A DNA stretch of 64,000 nt from Renibacterium sp. (GTDB taxonomy: Bacteria > Actinomycetota > Actinomycetes > Actinomycetales > Micrococcaceae): contig JAFOLH010000001.1 of NCBI GenBank assembly GCA_017419405.1, forward strand, positions 62,001-126,000. The letters are read 5' to 3'. Numbering within the stretch: the first letter of the stretch is position 1; every line of letters starts with the position of its first letter. The position numbers were made by a program, and so were the translations under genes. The notes beneath the pieces are model-generated. The model ran no database searches. It worked only from the letters and a program-made list of their open reading frames with translations, and had not been told where the DNA came from. Positions 9,475-18,978 of the stretch are shown piece after piece.

Positions 9475-10150
9475 AATCGAATCTGAACCCGAAGCCGGGG
9501 CCGGCTCGCCGAAGCCCGAGCCCGAAGTGTTCGACGTCGACGCGGTGCCGGGCGGTTTGCCGGCGGCGCTCGAAGCGGTGCTCATGGTGGTCGACGAACC
9601 CGTCGACGAGGTGACTCTGGCCAGCGCGGTGGGCCGGCCGGTCGCCGAGGTCGCCCGGGCCTTGGCCGATCTGGTGCTGGAATACAACGGGTATACTGGT
9701 ACCGATCCGGACGCTGCGTTGCAGGCCGAAACCCCCGCCAAGCAACCGAGGGGATTCGAATTGCGCAATGTGGCCGGTGGCTGGCGGTTCTACTCGCGCA
9801 GCGACTTCGCACCTCTGGTGCAGCGGTTCGTCCTGGAAGGCCAGACGGCGCGGCTGACCCAGGCGGCACTGGAGACGCTCGCGGTGATCGCCTACCGGCA
9901 GCCGGTATCGCGGGCCAGGATTTCCGCGATCCGGGGGGTCAATGTCGACTCGGTGGTCCGGACGCTGACCCAACGCGGACTGATCACCGAAATGGAGACG
10001 GATCCGGAGACCGGAGCCATCCTCTACGGGACCACCGGCTATTTCCTGGAACGGTTGGGCCTGGGCAGCGTTGAAGAGCTGCCGAAGATCGCACCGCACC
10101 TGCCAGGGTTGGAAAACCTGGAAGATTTTGACGAAACAAACCACAGCTGA
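9461..10150 (+). CDS. scpB: segregation and condensation protein B
   Basis: A 229-residue ScpB, dimeric partner of ScpA in SMC condensin. It shows two winged-helix regions: AALEAVLMVVDEPVDEVTLASAVG near residues 28-51 and TQAALETLAVIAYRQPVSRARISAIRGVNVDSVVRTL near 130-166, the latter being the family hallmark. The N-terminal 25 residues are acidic and probably disordered. ATG at 9461 overlaps scpA by 14 bases. A 25-base gap leads to rluB, the usual arrangement in Micrococcaceae and many other bacteria. Confidence 0.92.
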   Translation: MSHAEIESEPEAGAGSPKPEPEVFDVDAVPGGLPAALEAVLMVVDEPVDEVTLASAVGRPVAEVARALADLVLEYNGYTGTDPDAALQAETPAKQPRGFELRNVAGGWRFYSRSDFAPLVQRFVLEGQTARLTQAALETLAVIAYRQPVSRARISAIRGVNVDSVVRTLTQRGLITEMETDPETGAILYGTTGYFLERLGLGSVEELPKIAPHLPGLENLEDFDETNHS

Positions 10151-10175
10151 GAAGTTGCGAGATTAAGGACGAACC

Positions 10176-11213
10176 ATGACACCGACCCCCAGATCCGGCG
10201 GACAAGGCCGAGGCGGCAACGAGGGAGGGCGTCCCAAGCGGCCGCAATCCGGAGGCAAGCCCGGCGGAGCCGGCAGCAAATCGTTCGGCGAACGCGCCGC
10301 CAAGCGGGCCAGTGGAGCCGGCAAAGCCGGAACCCGGCACACCGGCGGCAAAGCCGCTGCTCCGAAAAAGGGTGCGCCGAAGTCCCGGCCGTTCGGCAAA
10401 GAACGGTTCGGCCAGAACCTCGGCCCGGTGAAGAATCCGCCGTCGCGCAACCGCGCCAACGACGGCCAGGACATGCACGATCCGGACGGCGTGCGGCTGC
10501 AGAAGGTGATGGCCTCGGCCGGCGTCGCATCGCGCCGGGTCTGCGAAGAGATGATCGAAGACGGCCGGGTGGAAGTCGACGGCCGGATCGTCACCGAACT
10601 GGGCCTGCGGGTCAATGTCGAAACCGCGATCATCGCGGTCGACGGGATTCGGCTGCAACTCAAAGAGAACATGCTCTACCTGGTCTTCAACAAGCCCAAA
10701 GGCGTGGTCTCCACGATGGACGACCCGGAAGGCCGCCGCAATATCAGCGACTTCCTGAAAAACAAATACGCCCATGAGCGGCTGTTCCACGTGGGCCGGC
10801 TGGACCAGGCCACGGAAGGCCTGCTTCTGTTGACCAACGACGGCGAGTTGGCGAACCGGTTGACCCACCCGAGCTACCAGGTGCCCAAAACCTACTTGGT
10901 GCAAACCAAGGGCCCGATGGAGTCCGGGATCAGCAACCAGATGAAAAAGGGCGTCGAGCTCGAAGACGGGGTCACCAAAGTCGATGCTTTCAAGCTGGTC
11001 GACTCCACTCCGGGCCATGTGCTGGTCGAGGTGGTACTGCACTCCGGCAAGAACCGGATCGTGCGCCGCTTGTTCGACGCGGTGGGCTACCCCGTGGAGC
11101 GTTTGGTCCGCTTGCAGGTCGGGCCGATCCGCTTGGGCGATCAGAAGCAGGGCAGCATCCGCGTCCTCGGCCAGCAGGAAGTGGGTCATCTGCTCGCTTC
11201 CGTCGGGCTCTGA
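10176..11213 (+). CDS. rluB: 23S rRNA pseudouridine synthase of the RluB/RsuA family
   Basis: A 345-residue enzyme that isomerises a uridine to pseudouridine in large-subunit rRNA. Residues 1-100 are a Gly/Lys/Ala/Arg-rich disordered RNA-binding extension. An S4 domain follows (VRLQKVMASAGVASRRVCEEMIEDGRVEVDG, about 107-145), then the catalytic domain with the active-site aspartate in HVGRLDQATEGLLLLTNDGELANRL (about 205-230). ATG at 10176 follows a purine-rich AAGGACG site. The position after scpB is the conserved arrangement. The exact target uridine is inferred from family membership. Confidence 0.9.
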   Translation: MTPTPRSGGQGRGGNEGGRPKRPQSGGKPGGAGSKSFGERAAKRASGAGKAGTRHTGGKAAAPKKGAPKSRPFGKERFGQNLGPVKNPPSRNRANDGQDMHDPDGVRLQKVMASAGVASRRVCEEMIEDGRVEVDGRIVTELGLRVNVETAIIAVDGIRLQLKENMLYLVFNKPKGVVSTMDDPEGRRNISDFLKNKYAHERLFHVGRLDQATEGLLLLTNDGELANRLTHPSYQVPKTYLVQTKGPMESGISNQMKKGVELEDGVTKVDAFKLVDSTPGHVLVEVVLHSGKNRIVRRLFDAVGYPVERLVRLQVGPIRLGDQKQGSIRVLGQQEVGHLLASVGL

Positions 11214-11245
11214 CCTGTTCCCTATCGCGAGGAGTGTGAGCCGGG

Positions 11246-12370
11246 ATGGCTGAACACAATGCCCAGCTGCCCAACAGCTACCTGAAAGGCCCGGTGGTGG
11301 TTTTCGGCACCGGGTTGCTCGGCACCAGCATCGGTCTGGGGTTGAGCCAGCGGGGTCTCCGGGTGCTGCTTTCGGATCCGTCGCCGTCGGCGCTTTCGGT
11401 GGCCGTGGACATCGGTGCCGGGATTCCGCTCGCCACCGATCCCGGCGTCTGGCCCGAGCTGGTGGTGGTCGCCGCGCCGCCGGACGTGTGCGCCCGGGTG
11501 GTGGCCGATGCGCTGGAACGATTCCCGGCCGCCGTCGTGGTCGATGTTTCCAGCGTCAAGGGCGCGATTCTGCGCGAATTGGCCGAACTCTCCGCCAAAA
11601 CGCCGCTGGACTTGAGCCGCTACGTCGGCACGCATCCAATGGCGGGCCGGGAACGGGCCGGGGCGGTCTCCGCCCGCGGCGAACTGTTCAACGCGATGCC
11701 CTGGGTGGTCTGCCCGCATGCGGGCAGCAGCGCGGCAGCGGTGCAGGCCGCGCAGAACCTGGGTTTGGACCTCGGTGCGGTGTTGAGCCAATTCAGTCCG
11801 GAAGAGCACGATGAGGCAGTTGCCCTGGTTTCGCACCTCCCGCAGATGGTGGCCTCGCTGGTCGCCGCCCGGCTGCAGGATGCCGCGCCGCATGCGCTCT
11901 CGCTGGCCGGCAACGGCTTGCGCGATGTCACCAGGATCGCAGCCTCCGATGCCAGCATGTGGGTGCCGATCATGTCCGCGAACGCGGAGCCGATCGCAGC
12001 GATCCTGCACGCCGTGCACGAGGATCTGATCAAGCTGATCGGAACCCTGGACGGGCCGGCTGCGCCGGGGGCCAGTCTGGCCATGGCGAAGCTGATCAGT
12101 GCCGGCAACGCCGGTCAGGCCCGGATCCCGGGAAAGCACGGCGGCCCCGCCCAGCCCTATGCCTGGTTGAGTGTGCTGGTGGACGACGAACCCGGCCAGA
12201 TTGCGCAATTGCTCACCGAGATCGGCGAAATCGGGGTGAACCTGGAAGATTTGCGCCTGGACCACTCCTCGGGGCGGAACGCCGGGATCGTGGAGATCTC
12301 GGTGCTGCCCGCGAAACGGGACGTGCTGATCGACGAATTGGCCGTGCGTGGTTGGAAGGTGTTGCAATGA
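11246..12370 (+). CDS. tyrA: prephenate dehydrogenase with ACT domain
   Basis: A 374-residue enzyme that oxidatively decarboxylates prephenate to 4-hydroxyphenylpyruvate with NAD(P)+ in tyrosine synthesis. Residues about 14-40 hold the dinucleotide-binding motif VVFGTGLLGTSIGLGLSQRG; VGTHPMAGRERAG near 128-141 carries the substrate-site histidine. The C-terminus (about 300-374, SVLVDDEPGQIAQLLTEIGEIGVNLEDLRL) is an ACT domain, expected to sense tyrosine. ATG at 11246 follows GAGGAGTG. The stop overlaps the cmk start (ATGA), so the operon continues. Confidence 0.92.
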   Translation: MAEHNAQLPNSYLKGPVVVFGTGLLGTSIGLGLSQRGLRVLLSDPSPSALSVAVDIGAGIPLATDPGVWPELVVVAAPPDVCARVVADALERFPAAVVVDVSSVKGAILRELAELSAKTPLDLSRYVGTHPMAGRERAGAVSARGELFNAMPWVVCPHAGSSAAAVQAAQNLGLDLGAVLSQFSPEEHDEAVALVSHLPQMVASLVAARLQDAAPHALSLAGNGLRDVTRIAASDASMWVPIMSANAEPIAAILHAVHEDLIKLIGTLDGPAAPGASLAMAKLISAGNAGQARIPGKHGGPAQPYAWLSVLVDDEPGQIAQLLTEIGEIGVNLEDLRLDHSSGRNAGIVEISVLPAKRDVLIDELAVRGWKVLQ

Positions 12371-13095
12371 GCGAACAGGACGCATCGCAGATGTTGCGGA
12401 TCGGCCGTTCCCTGGTGATCGCGATCGACGGCCCCTCCGGTTCCGGCAAATCCTCGGTAGCCCGGGAAATTGCCCGCCGGCTGGGCCTGGCCTACCAGGA
12501 CACCGGGGCGATGTACCGGGCGTTGACCCTGGTGTGCCTGGAGAACGGGGTTTCGGTGCAGAACCAGGCGGCCGTCGAGGAGCTCGCCGAACGGTTCTAC
12601 TTCGAGCAGTGGTTCGATCCCGGAGTGGGCATGGTCGCCGCCGGGCCCGATGCCGAACGGGCGTTGGATGTCACGGATGAGATCCGGGAGCCGAGGGTGT
12701 CCGAGGCGGTTTCCGCGGTCGCCACCAACCTGGGCGCGCGTACCGAACTGATCCGCAGGCAGCGCGCCGCGATCGAATCGGTGCGCAACCGGATGGTCGT
12801 CGAAGGACGGGACATCACTACCGTGGTGGCCCCGAAAGCTGAAGTCAGATTGCTGCTGACCGCCTCCGAGGCGGCCCGGCTGGCCCGCCGCGGCGCCCAG
12901 CTGGCATCCTCGGGGGAGCAGCAGTCGGCGGAGCAGCTGGCGCAGCAAGTACTGGCCCGGGATGCCAAGGATTCCACCGTGGTGGACTTCCAACGGGCCG
13001 CCGACGGCGTGGTGACGATTGATTCGTCGGATTTGGATTTCGATCAGACCGTGGCTGCCGTGCTGCGTCTGGTGCACGAAACGGTGGGGGGATGA
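12367..13095 (+). CDS. cmk: cytidylate kinase
   Basis: A 242-residue (d)CMP kinase that phosphorylates CMP and dCMP with ATP. The P-loop is AIDGPSGSGKSSVAREIARRLGLAYQDTGAMYRALT near residues 19-55, with the CMP-binding DTGAMYR; VEGRDITTVVAPKAEVRLLLTAS near 145-165 is also family-typical, as is RRGAQLA lid. The ATG at 12367 overlaps the tyrA stop as ATGA. Length matches the family. It precedes the acyltransferase by 1 base. Confidence 0.93.
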   Translation: MSEQDASQMLRIGRSLVIAIDGPSGSGKSSVAREIARRLGLAYQDTGAMYRALTLVCLENGVSVQNQAAVEELAERFYFEQWFDPGVGMVAAGPDAERALDVTDEIREPRVSEAVSAVATNLGARTELIRRQRAAIESVRNRMVVEGRDITTVVAPKAEVRLLLTASEAARLARRGAQLASSGEQQSAEQLAQQVLARDAKDSTVVDFQRAADGVVTIDSSDLDFDQTVAAVLRLVHETVGG

Positions 13096-13096
13096 A

Positions 13097-13804
13097 ATGA
13101 CCGCAAGCGCTCCGGATGGAAGTACCCGGAAACGAAATGCGCCCGCGGCCTGGCGCACCTGGTGGTCCCGGCCGTTGGGTCGGATCCTGGACCACGTGAC
13201 CTACCGGACCGCGGTGTACGGGAAGCCGGGGATCCCGCGCGAGGGCGCGGTGATTTTCGCCGCGAACCACCTGAGCTATCTGGATGGCCCGGTGATGGTC
13301 GGCGCCAGTCCGCGCTATATGCACGTGCTGGTGCGGGACACCATGTTCAAAGGGTTCCTCGGCTGGGTGCTGCATGCCTCGGGCCAGATCCCGATCGACC
13401 GGGCCGGGGACCGCGCGGCGCTGCAAGCAGCCAAAGCGGTGTTGGAACGCGGCGAGTGCATCGGAATCCTGCCCGAAGGGACCCGGGGCAGCGGCGACGC
13501 CGCCTCGGTTAACAGCGGGGTGGCTTGGCTGGCGCTGAACTCGGGCGCCGTGGTCGTGCCGGTTGCGGTGTTGGGCACCCGGGTGACCGGCGAGCACAAA
13601 GACAATATCCCGCCGCTGCGCCGGAAGTTCTCGGTGACTTTCGGCGATCCGCTGCGGATCGAACGGGTGCCCGGCCTTTCCGGGCGTGCTTCAATGGATG
13701 CGGCGGCGGAGCAGATCCGTGCGGCGCTCGCGCGCAATGTGCGCGAAGCGATCGAACAGACCGGGCAAGAGCTGCCGGCAGACGACAAGGTTGACAATGA
13801 CTGA
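13097..13804 (+). CDS. 1-acyl-sn-glycerol-3-phosphate acyltransferase (PlsC-like)
   Basis: A 235-residue membrane-associated acyltransferase expected to make phosphatidic acid from lysophosphatidic acid. The acyltransferase block I motif NHLSYLDGP (H-x4-D, about residues 57-65) and block [12 protein letters not shown] (about 125-133) are both intact. ATG at 13097 begins 1 base after the cmk stop and is preceded by GGGGGATGA; an earlier start would fall inside cmk. Its 3' end overlaps der by 8 bases. Placement between cmk and der is the standard actinobacterial arrangement. Confidence 0.88.
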   Translation: MTASAPDGSTRKRNAPAAWRTWWSRPLGRILDHVTYRTAVYGKPGIPREGAVIFAANHLSYLDGPVMVGASPRYMHVLVRDTMFKGFLGWVLHASGQIPIDRAGDRAALQAAKAVLERGECIGILPEGTRGSGDAASVNSGVAWLALNSGAVVVPVAVLGTRVTGEHKDNIPPLRRKFSVTFGDPLRIERVPGLSGRASMDAAAEQIRAALARNVREAIEQTGQELPADDKVDND

Positions 13805-15311
13805 CGAAGAATACGTACCCACCGGCGACGACCAGATTCTGGAAAAGCTCGCCGCCCTGGACGAGGACGATGCCGAGCAACGCGCCGAATCGCTGCGCGC
13901 CGGGCTGGCCGACTATGAGCTGGACGAAGACGATGCGGCCTTGCTGGCGGGCCTCGATTCCGGCGATTTCGACGACGCCGACGGCGGCTTGGCCCCGGTG
14001 CTGGCCATTGTGGGCCGGCCGAACGTGGGCAAATCCACGCTGGTGAACCGGATCCTGGGCCGCCGCGAAGCCGTGGTCGAAGACACCCCCGGGGTGACCC
14101 GTGACCGGGTGATGTATTCGGCGGAATGGAACGGCCGGCCGTTCACCGTGGTGGACACCGGCGGCTGGGAATTCGATGCCAAAGGGATCCACCAGCGGGT
14201 GGCCGAGCAGGCTGAAATGGCGATCGAGCTGGCCGATGCGGTGCTCTTCGTGGTTGACGCGACGGTGGGCGCCACCGCGATGGACGAGTCCATGATGAAA
14301 ATGCTGCGCCGGACCAAGAAGCCGATCATCCTGGTCGGCAACAAAGCCGATGACCCGCGTACCGATTCGGACGTCGCGACGTTGTGGGGTTTGGGCCTGG
14401 GCGAGCCGTGGGCGGTTTCCGCGCAGCACGGCCGTGGGGTCGCGGATCTGCTGGACAAGATCATGGAGGTCCTGCCGGAGTTCTCCGAAGTGGAGACCAC
14501 CGACCGCCGGGGCGGCCCGCGCCGGATCGCGCTGATCGGCCGGCCGAACGTGGGCAAGTCGTCGCTGTTGAACAAACTGGCCGGGTCCGACCGGGTGGTC
14601 GTGGACCCGATGGCAGGCACCACCCGGGACCCGGTGGACGAGTTCATCGAACTCGGCGGCCGGACTTGGCGTTTCGTGGACACCGCGGGAATCCGCCGTC
14701 GTCAGCATATGGCGCAGGGCGCGGACTTCTACGCTTCGCTGCGGACCCAATCCGCGCTGGAAAAGGCGGAAGTCGCCGTCGTGCTTCTGGCGGTCGACGA
14801 GGTGCTTTCCGAACAGGACGTGCGGATTTTGCAGCTGGCGATCGAATCCGGTCGGGCGCTCGTGCTCGCCTTCAACAAGTGGGATCTGCTGGACGATGAG
14901 CGCCGCCGGTACTTGGAACGCGAAATCGAGCAGGACCTGGCGCACGTCGACTGGGCGCCGCGGGTGAACATCTCCGCGAAGACCGGTTGGCACAAGGACC
15001 GGCTGGTGCCCGCCTTGGACACCGCCTTGGAATCCTGGGACAAGCGGATCGCCACCGGACGGTTGAATGCCTTCCTGGGCGAATTGGTTGCCGCGCACCC
15101 GCACCCGGTCCGCGGCGGCAAGCAGCCGCGGATCCTCTTCGGCACCCAGGCGTCCTCCCGGCCGCCGAAGTTCGTGCTCTTCACTACCGGCTTCCTGGAT
15201 CCGGGTTACCGCCGCTTCATCACCCGGCGGCTGCGCGAGACCTTCGGTTTCGAAGGCACGCCGATCGAGGTCTCGATGCGAGTGCGCGAAAAGCGCAAGC
15301 GGACCCGCTAG
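13797..15311 (+). CDS. der: ribosome biogenesis GTPase Der (EngA)
   Basis: A 504-residue GTPase with two tandem G domains, needed for 50S subunit assembly. G domain 1: [16 protein letters not shown] (about residues 73-88), [19 protein letters not shown] domain 2: [16 protein letters not shown] (about 248-263), [24 protein letters not shown]-terminal KH-like domain follows, ending in a basic tail. The first 60 residues are very acidic, a common actinobacterial extension. ATG at 13797 overlaps the acyltransferase gene. It closes the operon; a hairpin follows. Confidence 0.94.
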   Translation: MTDEEYVPTGDDQILEKLAALDEDDAEQRAESLRAGLADYELDEDDAALLAGLDSGDFDDADGGLAPVLAIVGRPNVGKSTLVNRILGRREAVVEDTPGVTRDRVMYSAEWNGRPFTVVDTGGWEFDAKGIHQRVAEQAEMAIELADAVLFVVDATVGATAMDESMMKMLRRTKKPIILVGNKADDPRTDSDVATLWGLGLGEPWAVSAQHGRGVADLLDKIMEVLPEFSEVETTDRRGGPRRIALIGRPNVGKSSLLNKLAGSDRVVVDPMAGTTRDPVDEFIELGGRTWRFVDTAGIRRRQHMAQGADFYASLRTQSALEKAEVAVVLLAVDEVLSEQDVRILQLAIESGRALVLAFNKWDLLDDERRRYLEREIEQDLAHVDWAPRVNISAKTGWHKDRLVPALDTALESWDKRIATGRLNAFLGELVAAHPHPVRGGKQPRILFGTQASSRPPKFVLFTTGFLDPGYRRFITRRLRETFGFEGTPIEVSMRVREKRKRTR

Positions 15312-15326
15312 TTCGCTACGGTTGCA

Positions 15327-15354
15327 TCCCACTGAGTTCGGCTGCTCAGTGGGA
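15327..15354 (+). terminator. 10-bp hairpin after der
   Basis: TCCCACTGAG (15327-15336) pairs perfectly with 15345-15354 across an 8-base loop, 15 bases after the der stop. A short TTTTA run follows about 9 bases later. The same TCCCACTGAG word recurs around 53919-53990. Confidence 0.55.
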
Positions 15355-15486
15355 AGCACTGTTTTATCGCACTGAGTAGGTCGACTGGATGGGACCTGAT
15401 CCGGCGTGTTCGGCTGGCGCCGGCAGACCGGCTAGTCTCAGCGGGAACTTAGTGTTTTCTGGGCGAGGCAGCCGTATTCTGATGCC

Positions 15487-15651
15487 ATGGAGCAAAACCC
15501 GGTAAGCCCAGAAGAGCCCGCTCCGGCGAACAAGTTCGCTGCATTGCCGGAGCGGACCCCGCCGGAACAGTACATCCAAGCGGTCGAAGTCGACGACGTC
15601 GACTATGCCGACCTGGACCCGGACGCCTGGCTCAAAAAGGCCGGCGGCTGA
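15487..15651 (+). CDS. small acidic hypothetical protein, 54 residues
   Basis: A short ORF with an ATG at 15487: MEQNPVSPEE at the start, DDVDYADLDPDAWLKKAGG at the end. It is rich in acidic residues and proline and has no membrane segment. Its stop at 15651 is 1 base from the convergent stop of the XRE gene on the other strand. High third-position GC and the tight fit between neighbours support coding. I do not recognise a family or function. Confidence 0.55.
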   Translation: MEQNPVSPEEPAPANKFAALPERTPPEQYIQAVEVDDVDYADLDPDAWLKKAGG

Positions 15652-15652
15652 G

Positions 15653-16483
15653 TCAGCCCACCAGGCTCTGCGTGCCCAGCACCGCGATCAAGGCCAGCTT
15701 CTCCGCATCCTCGGTGCCCGGTTCGGCGGTGTAGACCATGATGGTCAGATCGCTGCCGGCGACCTTGAGCAGATCGCAGTCCAGGGTCAGGGCGCCCACC
15801 TGCGGGTGATCGATGGTCTTGCTGCCGACCGGGCGCGGGCCGACGTCGGCGGAATCCCACAGCTGCGCGAACAGACTGCTTTTCGTGCGGAGTTCCGCAA
15901 TCAGATTGCGCAGCGGCGCATCGGCCGGGTAGCGCGCGGCGCAGGCGCGGAGGTCATTGGCCTGCGCAGTCTGCAGCTCGCGCAGCGACTGCGGAGTATG
16001 CCGGACCCGATTGCCGGAGCCCAGGAAATTCCGCCAGACGGCATTGCGTTCTTTGCCGATTGGTTCGCCCAGCAGCGCGGTGTACTGCGGATTGGCGAGC
16101 AGCAAGTTCAGCGCCGCGTCGAAGACTGCGACCGGGGTGCCGATCAGTCGGTCCAGCATCCGTTGCACACTCGGTGTGATGAATGCCGGCACGGTGCCCT
16201 GACCCGGAGGAGCCAGGCCGGCCGCGTGGAACAGATGTTCCCGCTCGGCTGCGGACAGCCGCAGCGCGCGGCCGAGCGCTTCGACGATCTGGCCGGAAGG
16301 ATTGCTGGCCCTGCCCTGTTCGAGCCGGGTGAGGTAGTCGACCGAGATGCCGGAGAGGAAAGCGAGTTCTTCGCGGCGCAACCCGGCGGTGCGCCGGCGG
16401 CCGCCGACCGGCAGGCCTGCGGCTTCCGGCGGCACCCGATCCCGCCAGCGGCGCACCGCTGTGCCAAAGTCCGAGGTGCTCAT
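15653..16483 (-). CDS. XRE-family regulator with MmyB-like ligand domain
   Basis: A 276-residue regulator. Residues about 10-75 form a helix-turn-helix of the MmyB type (GGRRRTAGLRREELAFLSGISVDYLTRLEQGR, then SGQIVEALGRALRLSAAEREHLF). The C-terminal about 180 residues match the MmyB ligand-binding domain (AVFDAALNLLLANPQYTALLG, then GALTLDCDLLKVAGSDLTIMVYTAEPG). The ATG at 16483 gives the normal N-terminus; in-frame sequence continues upstream but lies in the divergent promoter region. It is divergent from the SDR at 16586, which it probably controls, as is usual for this family. Ligand unknown. Confidence 0.85.
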   Translation of the reverse strand: MSTSDFGTAVRRWRDRVPPEAAGLPVGGRRRTAGLRREELAFLSGISVDYLTRLEQGRASNPSGQIVEALGRALRLSAAEREHLFHAAGLAPPGQGTVPAFITPSVQRMLDRLIGTPVAVFDAALNLLLANPQYTALLGEPIGKERNAVWRNFLGSGNRVRHTPQSLRELQTAQANDLRACAARYPADAPLRNLIAELRTKSSLFAQLWDSADVGPRPVGSKTIDHPQVGALTLDCDLLKVAGSDLTIMVYTAEPGTEDAEKLALIAVLGTQSLVG

Positions 16484-16585
16484 GCCGACCAGCGTACTCC
16501 GCCGGCCGCCGTGCTGCCTGGCCCTGGCAGTCCCAGGATGCACGGGGTGGTGGTTGCTCCGGCCGGTCAGGAGCATGCTGGAGGC

Positions 16586-17293
16586 ATGAAAAAGATTTTG
16601 GTCACTGGAGCAAACAAAGGCATCGGATTCGAAACCGCGCGGCAGCTGATCGCCGCCGGGCACACTGTGTACCTGGGCAGCCGGGACGCCGAGCGCGGTC
16701 GGCTTGCTGCGGCCGAACTCGGTGCGCGGCTGGTCCAGTTGGACATCACCGACGACGCTTCGGTGAGCGCTGCGGCGCAAGCGATCGCGGCCGACGGCGG
16801 TTTGGACGTGCTGGTCAACAACGCCGGGATCGAGGCGCGGACCGAAGGCAATGCGGTCGTCGGCGCCCGGGAGGTGACCGCGGACCTGATGCGGGAGACG
16901 TTCGAAACGAATGTCTTCGGAACCGTGCGGGTGCTGCATGCCTTCCTTCCGTTGCTGGAGCGCTCGGACTCGCCCGTGGTGGTGAATGTCAGCAGCGGGC
17001 TCGCCTCACTGACCGCTTTGAGTGACCCGGAATTCCTCGGCTTCGGCTACCCCGGGGTGGCCTACCCGGCGTCGAAAACCGCACTCAACATGGTCACCGT
17101 GCAATTCGCCAAAGCCTTCCCAGCGATCCGGATCAACTCGGTGGAACCCGGGTTCACGAAGACCGACCTGAACGGCAACACCGGGGTGCAGACCGTGGAA
17201 CAAGGGGCCTCGATCATCGTCGGGATGGCCCAGCTGGGCACAGACGGCCCCACCGGCGGATTCTTCCACGCCGGCGGCGAGCTGCCCTGGTAG
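16586..17293 (+). CDS. short-chain dehydrogenase/reductase
   Basis: A 235-residue classical SDR. Seen: NAD(P)-binding TGANKGIGFE at residues 7-16, NNAG near 80, and catalytic YPASK. The C-terminus GGFFHAGGELPW is typical of carbonyl reductase-like members. The ATG at 16586 is preceded by GGAGG. Divergent from the MmyB-type regulator, 102 bases apart, so the pair is likely a regulator-target unit. Substrate cannot be read from sequence. Confidence 0.85.
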   Translation: MKKILVTGANKGIGFETARQLIAAGHTVYLGSRDAERGRLAAAELGARLVQLDITDDASVSAAAQAIAADGGLDVLVNNAGIEARTEGNAVVGAREVTADLMRETFETNVFGTVRVLHAFLPLLERSDSPVVVNVSSGLASLTALSDPEFLGFGYPGVAYPASKTALNMVTVQFAKAFPAIRINSVEPGFTKTDLNGNTGVQTVEQGASIIVGMAQLGTDGPTGGFFHAGGELPW

Positions 17294-17343
17294 CCCGGCC
17301 TCGGCGGTGAGCCTGCCGACGGCGGCAGGCTAAAGTAAACGGA

Positions 17344-18867
17344 ATGACGACGCCCCAGCCGAGAGCGCCAGTTGCGGCCCCCGGAGTATTCGCTGCTGCG
17401 CGGATTCCGCTCGTGGCCGGAGTGCTGGCGGCTTTCCTGCTGGTGCTCGGTTCGCTGGGCGTCGGCTGGGTCGGCACCTCTTCGGTGTTGTGGCGGAACC
17501 CGGTCTTCACCTGGATCCGCACCGAGCCGGTCGGCGTGACCTTGGCGCTCTGCAGCCTGGCGGTGGGCGGCCTGCTATTGTTCTGGGCCTGGCTCCGGTT
17601 GGGTCAATGCGCCAAGGACTGGCCACCGGCTTCCGGCCGTCTGGTCCGCTGGGCGATGCTGCTCTGGGGTTTGCCGATGATGTTCGCGATCCCGCTTTCC
17701 AGCCGCGATGTCTATGCGTACATCGCGCAGGGCCGCCTGGTGGGAGCCGGGATTAACCCGTACACCAATGGCATATCCTCCGGCGCGAACTGGTTCGGAC
17801 TGGGTGCGGACAAGTTCTGGGCGGAGGCGCCCACGCCCTACGGGCCGGTGTTCTTGTGGGTGGAGCAGGCGGTGGTCTGGCTCAGCGGAGGCAGCCCCGA
17901 ACTCGCGGTATTCCTCTTCCGTTTGGGTTCCGTGGCCGGCATCGTGCTCTGCGCGTACTATGTGGTCCGGCTGGCCGAACTGCACGGGGTCAACCCGCAC
18001 CGGGCGCTCTGGCTCGGCGTGGCGAATCCGCTGCTGCTGATCAACTTCATCGCGGCAGTGCACAACGACGGACTGATGATCGGGCTGGCGCTCGCCGGAC
18101 TGTACTACTGCGCCACCAAGCGCGGACTGCTGGGCGTAGTCCTGATCACGCTCTCCATTGCGGTCAAGCCGATCACCGCGATCCTGTTGCCGTTCGCCGG
18201 ACTGCTCTGGGCTGGAAAGCAGGCGGGTTGGCCCAGGAAGTTCGGCTTCTGGGCGATCACCGCCCTGGTCGCGGTGGGTCTCTTGGCGCTCATGGGCTGG
18301 ATCAACGGCTTCGGCTTCGGCTGGATCAACGGGCTCGCCGCGCCGGGCAGCGCCTGGCTCTGGTATGCGCCGATCGGGGCGCTCGGCTTCATGACGATGA
18401 CCATTGCGGCGTTCCTCGGAACCGATGGCTGGGCGGCCGGCTACGCGGTCTGGAATCTGGCCAAGGTCTCCGCCGTGCTGCTCGCGCTCTGGTTGGTGTT
18501 CCGGGGCAGCTACCAGCAGATCGTCAGGCGGTTGGCCTTGGCTTTCGCCGGGGTGGTGCTGCTCGCGCCGATCATCCAGTCCTGGTATCTGGCCTGGCTC
18601 ATTCCGTTGTTCGCCGTGACCGGGATCCGCGACGGCTGGCAGACCAAGGCGCTGTACTTCACGCTGGCGTTCTTCTCGGTCTACATGGTCTCGGACCAAT
18701 TGAGCATCTACCCGTACCTCAGTGAGCGCGGCGGTACGCTGACCACGGACAACGCCTGGATGCTGGCCGGCGGGATCGGCCTGGTGCTGGCGGTGTACAT
18801 CATGGTGTTTGACCGGAATACCCGGCGGCTTTTCCTGCCGCAACGGTGGCTCAAAGACCGGGATTGA
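17344..18867 (+). CDS. mptB: polyprenol-phosphomannose-dependent alpha-1,6-mannosyltransferase (MptB-like)
   Basis: A 507-residue polytopic GT-C type glycosyltransferase with about 12 predicted membrane helices. LSSRDVYAYIAQGRLVGAGINPYTNG near residues 118-143 is the family motif, with the SRDVY aspartate as likely catalytic base, followed by FIAAVHNDGLMIGLALAGLYY. In mycobacteria and corynebacteria MptB builds the mannan core of lipomannan/lipoarabinomannan on the outer face of the membrane. Here a lipomannan-related role is inferred. A long hairpin separates it from the convergent regulator gene. Confidence 0.8.
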   Translation: MTTPQPRAPVAAPGVFAAARIPLVAGVLAAFLLVLGSLGVGWVGTSSVLWRNPVFTWIRTEPVGVTLALCSLAVGGLLLFWAWLRLGQCAKDWPPASGRLVRWAMLLWGLPMMFAIPLSSRDVYAYIAQGRLVGAGINPYTNGISSGANWFGLGADKFWAEAPTPYGPVFLWVEQAVVWLSGGSPELAVFLFRLGSVAGIVLCAYYVVRLAELHGVNPHRALWLGVANPLLLINFIAAVHNDGLMIGLALAGLYYCATKRGLLGVVLITLSIAVKPITAILLPFAGLLWAGKQAGWPRKFGFWAITALVAVGLLALMGWINGFGFGWINGLAAPGSAWLWYAPIGALGFMTMTIAAFLGTDGWAAGYAVWNLAKVSAVLLALWLVFRGSYQQIVRRLALAFAGVVLLAPIIQSWYLAWLIPLFAVTGIRDGWQTKALYFTLAFFSVYMVSDQLSIYPYLSERGGTLTTDNAWMLAGGIGLVLAVYIMVFDRNTRRLFLPQRWLKDRD

Positions 18868-18882
18868 CCCGGAAAGCCAGGC

Positions 18883-18941
18883 ACTTGGGCGCAGTTGTGC
18901 AGGGTTGCGCTTCGATCTACCCTGCTCAACTGCGCCCAAGT
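18883..18941 (+). terminator. bidirectional long hairpin between convergent genes
   Basis: A 23-base arm (18883-18905) pairs with 18919-18941 with one mismatch around a 13-base loop. It fills the gap between the mannosyltransferase stop and the convergent XRE gene stop, which fits a shared terminator. There is no clear T-run. Confidence 0.6.
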
Positions 18942-18978
18942 CGCTCGTGGGTTCCTCGGCTAGGTCTTTGTCTCGGAG

